Below are positions 16,906-25,497 of a stretch of 64,000 bases of DNA, piece after piece (within the stretch, counting starts at the first letter, position 1; every line of letters starts with the position of its first letter). The position numbers were made by a program, and so were the translations under genes. The stretch is taken from positions 2,317,501-2,381,500 of the forward strand of contig NZ_CP043639.1 of assembly GCF_014217605.1 (NCBI RefSeq), given 5' to 3'. The stretch comes from Sphingomonas sp. NBWT7 (GTDB lineage Bacteria; Pseudomonadota; Alphaproteobacteria; Sphingomonadales; Sphingomonadaceae). The notes beneath the pieces were generated by a model that was given only the letters and a program-made list of their open reading frames with translations, did not search any database and was not told the DNA's origin.

Positions 16906-19900
16906 AGGCTCGCCGGGCAGCGGAACGACCATATGCCGGCGCGGCTGAACGGATTGCGCTTGGTCGGCAGTGCGATCGCCAGCGTCGTGCGTTCTGAACC
17001 GGCACCGAATGCGGCCTGAATCATGCGCTCGCCCGCGTTGCGCTTGTCCGCCTTGTCGAGCAGGCGGAACAGCGCCCACGGGCCCTCCGCCTCAACCCGG
17101 TCGATTTCGGGGCCGGGCGGGCCGTCACCCCCCTTCGCCTCCGCGCCGCCGTCGCCGTAGAGCACGATCGACGCCTCCGGCAGCCCGCCGTTCGCCGACC
17201 AGAGCAGCGGCCGTGGCTGGTTGTTGCCCGCGGTGAAGCGATAGCGGGTACCGCCGCTCGACAATTCCACGGTCGCCACACCCCGGCCGAATGCCGCCAC
17301 CTGCACTTTGATCGGCAGGCCGCCGGCGAGCAGATCGCGCAGCTCCACCGTCTGCGCGAACGCCTCGGGCGAGGATGGGTTGAGCGCGCCCGCCACCGGG
17401 TCGCCCTCGCGCCAGCGCCAGACGGGCCCGCCGGTGTCGATCATCGCGGCGAGCCGCTGCTGCACGAACTGGTCGATCACCCCGCCCATGCCGAACACGC
17501 GCAGCGTCTCAGCCATCGGCGCATCCGGCGCCGTCCCCGCGAAGAAAGGGTAATGCTCTTGGGCCACCTCCTTGCACGCTGGCAGGACGACCTTGGCATA
17601 GGCATCGGCGACCGCGCCGCTTGCCGCGCCGATCTGCGCCGCCGCGCCGCCGCCGGCGGCCGAGGTAACGAAGTCCTGCAGCTGCGGCGGGGCGCCGGCG
17701 GCGGACGCCTTCACCGTCGCCAGCGCTGCCGCCATCGACGCCTGCGTTGCGTCCGATCCACCGCCGCCGCCAACCGACTGCGCGGCGATCACCGCCTGCC
17801 CCGCCGCCTTGATGCCCGCGACGAACTCGTCGATCGGCGCGGAGTCACGGCCATCGCCGACATATTCGTGCAGATTGGCGAAGTAGAGGCTGATCTCGTC
17901 GCCCGCATCCAGCCCGCGCGCGCGATCGCGCCCGACTTCGTTGACGACGCGGCCGATCCGCGACCGGTTGAGGCCGTAGCGACCGACGCGCGCCAGTCCG
18001 GCCTGTGCGCCGCCGGTGAAGATCGTGTTCTTGCGCAGTTCGAGCAGCACGCGCTTTAGCGGCGACGGGCTCTTGGTCAGCGCGCCGAACGCGGCCGGAT
18101 CGCGGAAATAGGCACCCGGCTTCATCGCCGCGATCAGCCCGTCCCACGCGGCGATATAGTCCTTCGCGTAGAGGCCCGCGACGCCCGGTCGCACGTTCGA
18201 CAATTCCTCGCCGACACCCGCCTCCTCCGCGCCGCCCAGCACCCACAGATCGCGCTTCAAATCCTGCTGCACCGTGGCGAGACCCGGCAGGTAGGTCTTT
18301 TCATACCCTGCACGCGTAAAGAAATAGGGGATGCGGTAGTCGGCGACCGCGTCGGGCGCGGCGAAGGCGAGCACGTCCCCCTGCGACAGCACGTTCGCCG
18401 CCTCCCACGCCGGGCCGGCCGACGCCGCCTTCTGCCGCATCACCGCATAGGCGCGATCGGCGAGGCTCAGCGTCTGCACCGCCGCGCGCGCCGAGGCGAC
18501 GAGTTGCGCATCCAGCGGCGGCTTGCGATTGGGCCACACCGCGGCGAGATCGCGATCCTCGAGCAGCGCGTCGAGGTGCCGCGTCAGCGCGGTGCGCTCG
18601 GCCTGGCTGTCCGCGCCGGGGTACAGCTCGCCCGCCCAATCGCCGGTCACCCACGCCTTCACCGTTCTGGCATCCATCGGCCCCTGCTGGCCCAGCATCA
18701 GATAGACCTTGAGCGGCTCGTACAGCGCCATCGGATCGCTGCCATTGGCCTTCATCACCGCTTCCAGCCGCAGCAGCAGGCGCGGCAGCATGATTCGGCG
18801 CAGCGCAGCGCGGTACGTCTCCTCCGCCTGATTACTGAGGCTGCGCTGATAGAGGCCGAAGGTCATCAGCAGCGGCGGGCCGCCTGCGCGGCGCTCGGCA
18901 TAGCCGCGCGGCAGGTTGCGCAGCGTATCGAGGCCGGGCAACGCCGCGCGCAGATCGGCATCGTCCTCGCGCACCTGCACCAGATCGACGCCCGCCTCGC
19001 GCAGCTGGCGCTCTGCCGTGGCGGCGCGCGCCGCGAGATCGTTCTGGAAGCTGCGATTGCGCGCGTAGCTGACGCCCCATGCGCCGAGCACCAGCGCGGC
19101 CGCGACGCCGATGCCGATCAGCGCCGCGACCAGCTGCGCCCGGCGACGCGCCTTGGCGCGCGTGTCGATCGAGACTAGCCCCGCCTCGGGGAACATCACC
19201 TCGGTCAGCAGGCGGTTGAGGAAGTACGCGCGGCTGCGCGTCTCGATCGCCCCGCCCCCACTCGTACCCGGCGCGGGGGCCTCGTACACGTCGCCCATCG
19301 CAGCGAGAATGCGATCAAGCGGCGCGCCTTCCTGCACGCCGCTGGTGAGGTAGAAGCCGCGTAGCTGCGCGGGTGCCTCGTCCCCGGCGACGAACGCGCC
19401 TTCGGCGAAGCGCATCAGTCGCGCGCGCAGCGATCGCAGCTGTGCCGGGAAGCCGAGCATCATGCCGCGGCGACGCTGGTCGACCTCCTCGAACAACCGG
19501 CGCGCCTGACGGTCGGCGATCGCCTGCGCCGCGGTGTCGAAGGCATGGGCCAGCGCCTCGCCGGTCGGCCGGCCATCGGCGTAGGGCAGCGTCGCGCCGA
19601 GCACCGCGCGGCGGCCTTCGACGTCGAGATCGTCGAAATAGGCGTCGAACCCGGCGAGCAGATCGGCCTTGGTGACGATCAGGTAGACGGGAACAGCGGT
19701 CTCGAGCGTACGGCGCAGCTCCACCAGCCGCCGGCGCACCGCACTGGCATGCGCGTCGATCGCCGCACAGTCGCTGCCGACAAGCAGATCGACGCCGACC
19801 GCGACGATGATCCCGTTGATCGGCTGCGCCGGGCGGTTCTTCCTGAGGAGGTTGAGGAACGCCGCCCAGCCCGCGGCGTCGACCGTCGCGTCCGAATCCT

Positions 19901-20432
19901 GCGTGGTGTAGCGGCCCGCGGTGTCGACCAGCACTGCCTCGTCGGCGAACCAGAAATCGAGATTGCGCGTGCCGCCGACGCCCTTCACCGCCTGTTCGAC
20001 GAATGGGAAGCGCAGGCCCGAGTGAAGCAATGCGGTGGTCTTGCCCGCGCCGGGTGGGCCGATGATGACGTACCACGGGCGGGTGTAAAGATAGTCGCGC
20101 TTGCCGCCCGATGCGGCGCGCAGCTTAGTGAGCGCATCGCTCATGCGCGAGCCGAGCGCGCGGCCTTCCTCCTCCGCCGCGTCAGGGCCGGCAAGCTCCC
20201 TGGCGATCGCGTCGGCGCGCTTTTTCGCGCGCCAGCGGCGGATGCCCCACCATATGCCCCACAGCAGGACGATGACGACGACGCCGGTGATGCGCACGCT
20301 CCACGGCCGCCAGAATGCGAACAGCCACGGCAGCGCCAGCAGCACGATCAGCACCAGCAACACCGCCGCCGTCAGCGTCACGGTGTACCAGTTGGACAGG
20401 AAGCGCCCGAGCGCGGAGAAGAAGCGCCGCAT
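16902..20432 (-). CDS. tssM: T6SS membrane complex protein TssM (IcmF)
   Basis: A 1,176-residue inner-membrane protein, normal for the family. Two N-terminal membrane helices (about 18-40 and 46-64) are followed by a cytosolic NTPase-like domain with Walker A GPPGAGKTT (125-133) and VDTAGRYTTQD as the switch region. A third membrane helix lies near residue 445, then the large periplasmic IcmF-related and C-terminal domains. Walker A is intact, unlike in some TssM proteins. With TssL it forms the envelope-spanning complex. Its start codon shares one base with the tssL stop codon. Confidence 0.97.
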   Translation of the reverse strand: MRRFFSALGRFLSNWYTVTLTAAVLLVLIVLLALPWLFAFWRPWSVRITGVVVIVLLWGIWWGIRRWRAKKRADAIARELAGPDAAEEEGRALGSRMSDALTKLRAASGGKRDYLYTRPWYVIIGPPGAGKTTALLHSGLRFPFVEQAVKGVGGTRNLDFWFADEAVLVDTAGRYTTQDSDATVDAAGWAAFLNLLRKNRPAQPINGIIVAVGVDLLVGSDCAAIDAHASAVRRRLVELRRTLETAVPVYLIVTKADLLAGFDAYFDDLDVEGRRAVLGATLPYADGRPTGEALAHAFDTAAQAIADRQARRLFEEVDQRRRGMMLGFPAQLRSLRARLMRFAEGAFVAGDEAPAQLRGFYLTSGVQEGAPLDRILAAMGDVYEAPAPGTSGGGAIETRSRAYFLNRLLTEVMFPEAGLVSIDTRAKARRRAQLVAALIGIGVAAALVLGAWGVSYARNRSFQNDLAARAATAERQLREAGVDLVQVREDDADLRAALPGLDTLRNLPRGYAERRAGGPPLLMTFGLYQRSLSNQAEETYRAALRRIMLPRLLLRLEAVMKANGSDPMALYEPLKVYLMLGQQGPMDARTVKAWVTGDWAGELYPGADSQAERTALTRHLDALLEDRDLAAVWPNRKPPLDAQLVASARAAVQTLSLADRAYAVMRQKAASAGPAWEAANVLSQGDVLAFAAPDAVADYRIPYFFTRAGYEKTYLPGLATVQQDLKRDLWVLGGAEEAGVGEELSNVRPGVAGLYAKDYIAAWDGLIAAMKPGAYFRDPAAFGALTKSPSPLKRVLLELRKNTIFTGGAQAGLARVGRYGLNRSRIGRVVNEVGRDRARGLDAGDEISLYFANLHEYVGDGRDSAPIDEFVAGIKAAGQAVIAAQSVGGGGGSDATQASMAAALATVKASAAGAPPQLQDFVTSAAGGGAAAQIGAASGAVADAYAKVVLPACKEVAQEHYPFFAGTAPDAPMAETLRVFGMGGVIDQFVQQRLAAMIDTGGPVWRWREGDPVAGALNPSSPEAFAQTVELRDLLAGGLPIKVQVAAFGRGVATVELSSGGTRYRFTAGNNQPRPLLWSANGGLPEASIVLYGDGGAEAKGGDGPPGPEIDRVEAEGPWALFRLLDKADKRNAGERMIQAAFGAGSERTTLAIALPTKRNPFSRAGIWSFRCPASL

Positions 20433-21820
20433 CAGTAGCGCCTCGGCACGGTGATCTCGACGCGGCGGTTGAGCGACTTGCCTTCCGCATTGTCGTTGGA
20501 TGCGATCGGCACGCTTTCCCCCAGCCCCTTGGTCGAGACGCGCGACGGATCGGACAGATCGTCGCGGATCAGCCTGCCCACCGCCTCGGCGCGCGCCTCG
20601 GACAGCGCCATATTGTCCGGGAAGCGCACCGTCGCGACGCGATCATTGTCGGCATGCCCCTCGATCAGCACCGAGCCGCGCTCGGCCTCGATTGCGCGCC
20701 CGATGCGATGGAACAGCGTCTCGCGGCCCTGCTCCAGCTCGTCCGATCCCGATTCGAACAGCTGGCCCACGGTGGTGCGCACGCGCACCGTCTGCGCATC
20801 CTCCTCCACCTTGACGAGCCCTTCTCGGATCTCAGGTTCGAGGAAGCGGGCGATACGCGACGCCTGCGCACTCTGCTGCGGCGCCATCTCCGCGGCTGGC
20901 CGCGACAGCGTGACGCGCGTGTCGGGGTTGAGCGCGCCGAGCCGATTGGTCGGCAAGTCGCCGCTCGACGCGAGGATCAGCCGCAGAATGGCATAGACGA
21001 GCACCAGCAGCGCCAGCGCGCCGGCAGCGGCGAGCGCGAGGACGTTGAGCCCGATCCGCGTACGCGGCGCCTTCTCGCCGCGCCAATTGGGCACCAATTC
21101 AACCTGCGACAGCGAGCGCACGTGCGGAAGCGCGCCGTGCAGCCGCGTCATGATCTCCTGCAGCCGCCGCCGTCCGTCCGGCATGACGCGGAAGCGGCCT
21201 TCGAACCCGGCGGCGAGGCAGGCGTGGAACAGCTCGATCAGGTCGGCATTGTCGCTCGGCACGCGCAGCATGTCGTCGACCAGCTGCCAGAAGCGGTCGC
21301 CGCCGATATTCTCGTGAAAGAATTGCACCACCATCGAGCGGCGCGCCCATTCTGCGCCGTCCGTGCCGATGCCCGGAAGATTTTGCGCGACGTCGTCGGC
21401 GGTCGCGCACACTGCGTATTTCGCGCGCTGGCGCTTCTCTTCGGGATAATGCGGGGCGATGGCGCGCTCGAACGTCGCGATCGCCTTGGCGCATTCGCGA
21501 TGGATCTCGGGCATCGGCATGCGTACGCGGCCGGCGCGGACGGCGGCGAGCAGCGCCAGCACCGGCTCCGCCTCTGCCAGCATGACGTTGCGGATGCGCG
21601 GCGGCGTCGCGGGCAGCGGCACGTCGTCGTCGGCGAGCCGTGACGGCGCGAGCGTGCCGCCGGCGGGCGCGTGGCCGGTGCGCGACAGCGGAGGCGGCGC
21701 GCCGTAGCCGCTCGAACCGTAGGCGGCGGCATCGGGCGTGCCCGTGCCGCGCTTCAATCCCTGGAGCGGTGACGGCCGGAAGACCGTCTTGTCGCCGTCC
21801 TCGCCGTCGCTTCCGTTCAC
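20432..21820 (-). CDS. tssL: T6SS protein TssL with C-terminal OmpA domain
   Basis: About 462 residues. The cytosolic DotU domain (about 80-240) includes VMLAEAEPVLALLAAVR and the IELFHACLAAGFEGRF signature. One membrane helix (LNVLALAAAGALALLVLVYA, near 265-285) is followed by a periplasmic OmpA-like domain with IEGHADNDRV and LSEARAEAV, which should bind peptidoglycan. The N-terminal tail carries GDKTVFRPS with Thr12, nearly the same as a motif in the kinase. In Agrobacterium, TssL is phosphorylated on an N-terminal Thr and then bound by the FHA protein. The GTG start overlaps the tssK stop (GTGA); a start 24 bases further upstream is less likely. Confidence 0.95.
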   Translation of the reverse strand: MNGSDGEDGDKTVFRPSPLQGLKRGTGTPDAAAYGSSGYGAPPPLSRTGHAPAGGTLAPSRLADDDVPLPATPPRIRNVMLAEAEPVLALLAAVRAGRVRMPMPEIHRECAKAIATFERAIAPHYPEEKRQRAKYAVCATADDVAQNLPGIGTDGAEWARRSMVVQFFHENIGGDRFWQLVDDMLRVPSDNADLIELFHACLAAGFEGRFRVMPDGRRRLQEIMTRLHGALPHVRSLSQVELVPNWRGEKAPRTRIGLNVLALAAAGALALLVLVYAILRLILASSGDLPTNRLGALNPDTRVTLSRPAAEMAPQQSAQASRIARFLEPEIREGLVKVEEDAQTVRVRTTVGQLFESGSDELEQGRETLFHRIGRAIEAERGSVLIEGHADNDRVATVRFPDNMALSEARAEAVGRLIRDDLSDPSRVSTKGLGESVPIASNDNAEGKSLNRRVEITVPRRY

Positions 21821-23154
21821 CGCGTGCTCCGCTTCACGCACCACAGTTCGAGCTTCAAGCCCGGCCAGTCACCCGCGACGTGCAGCCCGAGCGCGGTGGC
21901 GGTGGCAAACTCGGCCCAGTCGGGTACGCCGCGATCAAGTTCGAAATAGACGAAGCCGGGTAGCACGCGCAGCTGCGGCGGCGGCGTCGGCGTATGCCGC
22001 AGGGGCACGCCCGGCAGCGCGGAATCGACGATCTGCCGCATGCGCTGTACTGATCCGATCTTGGCCACTGAGGGGAACAGCCCGCGGATCTCCTCCACCG
22101 GCGCGGCGGCGGAAACGGCGAGATAGAAATAGCCCGTCTGGTACAGCCCGTGATCGGTGATGCGCGAGACGTACGCGCCCGGGCCCGCCTGATCGAGCGG
22201 CAGCTGCACCGCGGAACGCTCGAACACCGCCGACAGCATCGACTGCAGCAGGTCGAACACGGGATCGAAGCACAGCTGCGGATCGACGTGATCGTAGCGC
22301 GGCAGCGGCGGCGCACGGCGCTCGGGCCGGATCAGCGTCGCGAGCTCCCCCGCCATCGACACCAGCGTCTCGTACAAGCGCTCAGGGTGTACGGTCGGCA
22401 GATACTGCAGATGCTCGAGCACCGGCATCCAGCGGTTGAGCGCCTGCAGCAGTAGGAAGCTGGCGAACGTGTCTGATCCGCCGTCTGTCGCTTCCACCGC
22501 GCGCAGCGCGAGTTCGCCGGCGCGCTGTCCCGCGCGCCCGACGATGTCCGCCAGCCCGCCACGCAGCCGCGTCGCGGCGACGATGTCGAGCGTCGCGGGA
22601 ATGTAGCGATCGTCGAACATCAGCCGCTTGTTCGACACCTCCCGCACGCGTGCGAGGCCGAGCGTGACGCGGCCGTAGGTCTGGTCGCGCGTCACGCCGA
22701 AGCGCAGGTTCGGGCGCGCCAGCCCGACCGGCTCGCTGGTCCGGTCCGACGAGTAGGAATCGGTGATCTCGGCGTCGTCGACGAGGTAGCGCGCATCGAG
22801 ACTGCCGCTCTCCGCATCGCGAAACTGCACCGCACCCGGCTGTCCCGCGGGAAGCGTCAGCGACACCAGCGCGTCGCGCGCATCGTCGGGCACGTCGAGC
22901 GGCGGCGGCGGCGGCATGTCTTCGGGTATCGCGAACGGCGTGCCGTCGGGCATGACGCCGACCGCGCGGGTGATCGCGAACTTGCCCAGCGCGGCGAGAT
23001 CGTCGTCCACCACCAGTTCGGTCAGCCCCCACGGCCACGGCCGGACGGCGGCGATACGGGCATCGAGCTGCGCCTCGGCGTGACGATCCTGCGCTTGGAA
23101 GTGCTGCGGGCGAAGGAACATGCCTTCGGACCATGCGACTCGGTTCTTGCCCAC
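21817..23154 (-). CDS. tssK: T6SS baseplate-membrane connector TssK
   Basis: A 445-residue protein with the typical opening VAWSEGMFLRPQHFQAQDR and later FLLLQALNRWMPVLEHL and VHPERLYETLVSMAGEL. TssK links the baseplate to TssL and TssM and has a receptor-binding-protein-like fold. It starts at GTG with GAGGTAG about six bases upstream. It is the first gene of the tssK-tssL-tssM-tagF-pppA-ppkA operon and is divergent from an M23 peptidase gene. The length agrees with the family. Confidence 0.96.
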   Translation of the reverse strand: MGKNRVAWSEGMFLRPQHFQAQDRHAEAQLDARIAAVRPWPWGLTELVVDDDLAALGKFAITRAVGVMPDGTPFAIPEDMPPPPPLDVPDDARDALVSLTLPAGQPGAVQFRDAESGSLDARYLVDDAEITDSYSSDRTSEPVGLARPNLRFGVTRDQTYGRVTLGLARVREVSNKRLMFDDRYIPATLDIVAATRLRGGLADIVGRAGQRAGELALRAVEATDGGSDTFASFLLLQALNRWMPVLEHLQYLPTVHPERLYETLVSMAGELATLIRPERRAPPLPRYDHVDPQLCFDPVFDLLQSMLSAVFERSAVQLPLDQAGPGAYVSRITDHGLYQTGYFYLAVSAAAPVEEIRGLFPSVAKIGSVQRMRQIVDSALPGVPLRHTPTPPPQLRVLPGFVYFELDRGVPDWAEFATATALGLHVAGDWPGLKLELWCVKRSTR

Positions 23155-23295
23155 GAATCGCTACCTCGACCCCGATTGTCTCGTCGGCACCGGACGGCGC
23201 CGCGCGCGGGTTATTGCCAAATCGCCCCACCGCGGCAATACCTTTGCGGCCGGCGGCAACGGCCTCGGCGCGGAAATAATGGCTCGGGGACAGGC
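23155..23295. promoter_or_regulatory. Divergent promoter region, tssK operon and M23 peptidase gene
   Basis: The 141-base gap separates two divergent genes and should hold the promoter of the tssK operon and that of the peptidase. I could not assign consensus boxes; no sigma-54-type GG...GC pair is obvious. Confidence 0.4.
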
Positions 23296-24633
23296 GTGTA
23301 CAATCGCGACGATCCGGAGCCTTCGTTCGATCCGCGGTCCTGGGCGGCCCCCGCCCCCGCCCCGGTCGCATCGGCGGCGCCGGCACGCGCCACTGCAACA
23401 GATGCGTCCCCGCGGGCAGGATCGCGCCGCCCTACGATCCTCGCCCTTGCCATTGCCGCTGCGGGCGCGATCGCCGCCCTTGCCGCACGGCCCGACGCGC
23501 CAAGCACGCCAGCGCAGCCAACCGCGATCGAGGCCCCGCCCCGCGGCACGGCGACGTTCGACGAGCGCGTGCTCAACCTGCCCGCGCCCGGACAGATCGC
23601 CGCCAGTCTCCGAGCATTCGGCATCGCCGAGGGCGACGCATCGGCCGCCGCCGGAATGGCGTCCCAAGCGCTCGGCGACGCTCCGGGCCCGCTGCGGCTC
23701 GCCGTCACCATGGCGGGCCCGCGCCTTCACGCGCTCACCGCGACGCATCCCAATGGCGGCGGCGTGGTAATCGAGCGCGATGCGGGCGGCGCGCTCGTCG
23801 CCAAGTCGATCGCCGCGAAGCTGGTGCGCCGGCTGACATTCGTGCGCGGCGAGCTCGACGGCGAGAGCTTCTACAGTTCCGCGGTCGCGGCGGGGGTTCG
23901 CGACGTGCTGGTCGGCGCTTTCGCCAACGCCTTCCGCTATGATTTCGACATGCAACGCGAGGTAAGCGCGGGCGACGTGTTCGAGGCCGGCTTCGAGGAG
24001 CGCGTCAACGCCGATGGTGAGCCGGTCGGCCCCGCGACGCTCGTCTACGCCTTTCTGTCGACGCCGGCGAAGACGCGCGCGCTATACCGCTACCAGCTGC
24101 CCGGCACAGATGAGGCGGAATGGTTCGACAGCGGCGGGCGCAGCAGCCGGCGCTCGCTGATGCGCACACCGGTTGAGGCGGCGCGGATCAGCTCGGGCTT
24201 CGGGATGCGCGGCCACCCGATCCTCGGTTTCCGCAAGATGCACCGTGGCACCGATTTCGCCGCGCCTACGGGCACGCCGATCTTCGCCGCGGGCGACGCG
24301 ACGGTGACCTTTGCCGGGATGAAGGGCGCGAACGGCAATTTCGTGCGGCTACATCACGATAACGGCTGGGACACGCTGTACCTGCACATGAACGCGATCG
24401 CCGGCGGCATCGCGCCCGGCGCACGCGTGATGCAGGGGATGCAGATCGGCGAAGTCGGCACCACCGGTCGATCGACCGGGCCGCATCTCCACTATGAAGT
24501 GCATATCGACGGTGCACCGGTCGATCCGCAGTCGATCGAGACGGGTGGCGGACGCACGATCTCGAGCAACGCGATGGCCGCGTTCCGCAAGGCGCGCGAT
24601 GCGATCGACGCGGAGCGCGCGGCGAACTCCTGA
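23296..24633 (+). CDS. M23 (LytM-type) metallopeptidase
   Basis: About 445 residues with one N-terminal membrane anchor (TILALAIAAAGAIAALAA, near 40-57), so the bulk is periplasmic. The M23 domain carries GFGMRGHPILGFRKMHRGTD (HxxxD zinc ligands), VRLHHDNGWDTLYLH and GPHLHYEVHIDG (HxH). These residues are those of active endopeptidases that cut peptidoglycan cross-links. The GTG start is chosen from GGGGA five bases upstream and a sensible N-terminus; earlier starts would overlap tssK antisense. It is read away from tssK and converges on the CPBP gene. It may make room in the cell wall for the T6SS or act in general wall turnover. Confidence 0.9.
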   Translation: MYNRDDPEPSFDPRSWAAPAPAPVASAAPARATATDASPRAGSRRPTILALAIAAAGAIAALAARPDAPSTPAQPTAIEAPPRGTATFDERVLNLPAPGQIAASLRAFGIAEGDASAAAGMASQALGDAPGPLRLAVTMAGPRLHALTATHPNGGGVVIERDAGGALVAKSIAAKLVRRLTFVRGELDGESFYSSAVAAGVRDVLVGAFANAFRYDFDMQREVSAGDVFEAGFEERVNADGEPVGPATLVYAFLSTPAKTRALYRYQLPGTDEAEWFDSGGRSSRRSLMRTPVEAARISSGFGMRGHPILGFRKMHRGTDFAAPTGTPIFAAGDATVTFAGMKGANGNFVRLHHDNGWDTLYLHMNAIAGGIAPGARVMQGMQIGEVGTTGRSTGPHLHYEVHIDGAPVDPQSIETGGGRTISSNAMAAFRKARDAIDAERAANS

Positions 24634-24655
24634 TAGGGTGAAAGCCGGTCGGCGA

Positions 24656-25495
24656 TCAGCCGCCAGCCCTCGCCGGCGGGGCCGGCATCGACGGTGCGAT
24701 CCGCGGGTTGCCCCATCGCAAGATGAGCGCCACCGCCGCGGCAAGCGCAAAGGTCATCGCCAAACTCGCATTGAGCCCCGCGTCCGATCCGCCCCAGCGG
24801 ACCGAGCCGGCGAGATCGAGGTCGAGCAGCGCGCCGAACGCGCCCGTGCCGGGATTGGGATCGAGCCCGACGCCGATCTGCTCGATCGCATTCCACGCGA
24901 GATGCGCGCCGAACGCAGCCGCGATGCCGCCGCCGCGCAGGGCGAGAGCGCCGAACACCACGCCGCCCAACAGCATGTTCACGATCGTCACTCCGTCGAT
25001 GCCGGGCGCGCCCCCGTGCAGCAGCGCAAAGGCGAACGCGGTCGCGGCGACGCCGGCGAGCCGCCCGAGGCCATTCACCAGCAGCGGCTGGATTGTCCCG
25101 CGGAACATCGCCTCCTCGGCCAGCACCTGAAGCGTGATCGTTGCCAGCCCGACCGCGAACGCGCTTGCCGCAAATGCCGAAGTGCCGCGAAAAAGCGTGC
25201 CGGCAACCCCGCAATAGCCGATTGCGAGCGCGAGCGCAGCCGACCCTATCACCGCGCCGCCACCGAAGCGGCGCGTGGCGGCGCGGTCCGGCCGTCCGAT
25301 CGGTACCTCGGCGAGCCGGCCGAGCAGCAGTGCGGCGAGCAGGATCGGCGCGTAGACCGCGAGCGTGAACAGCGCCTCCGCCGCAACGTTACCTAGCCCC
25401 TCGCCAATTGCTCCTAGCAGCGGCACGCCGAACCACAGCCACGCCCACACCAGCGCCACGCCGACCAGTGCGAAGGCAACCGGCCGCAGCCGCAC
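24656..25495 (-). CDS. CPBP-family intramembrane glutamic protease
   Basis: A 279-residue, very hydrophobic protein with about seven to eight membrane segments. It has the three CPBP (Abi, Rce1-like) motifs: LAEEAMFRG (EExxxR), FALLHGG (FxxxH) and HLAWNAI (HxxxN). These form the glutamate-based catalytic site of intramembrane proteases. It starts at GTG two bases after the stop codon of the CHAT protein gene, so it belongs to the tpsB-tpsA-CHAT operon. A role in processing or releasing a membrane-attached component of that system is inference. Its position at the operon end, 22 bases from the convergent M23 gene, is unambiguous. Confidence 0.9.
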   Translation of the reverse strand: MRLRPVAFALVGVALVWAWLWFGVPLLGAIGEGLGNVAAEALFTLAVYAPILLAALLLGRLAEVPIGRPDRAATRRFGGGAVIGSAALALAIGYCGVAGTLFRGTSAFAASAFAVGLATITLQVLAEEAMFRGTIQPLLVNGLGRLAGVAATAFAFALLHGGAPGIDGVTIVNMLLGGVVFGALALRGGGIAAAFGAHLAWNAIEQIGVGLDPNPGTGAFGALLDLDLAGSVRWGGSDAGLNASLAMTFALAAAVALILRWGNPRIAPSMPAPPARAGG

Positions 25496-25497
25496 GG

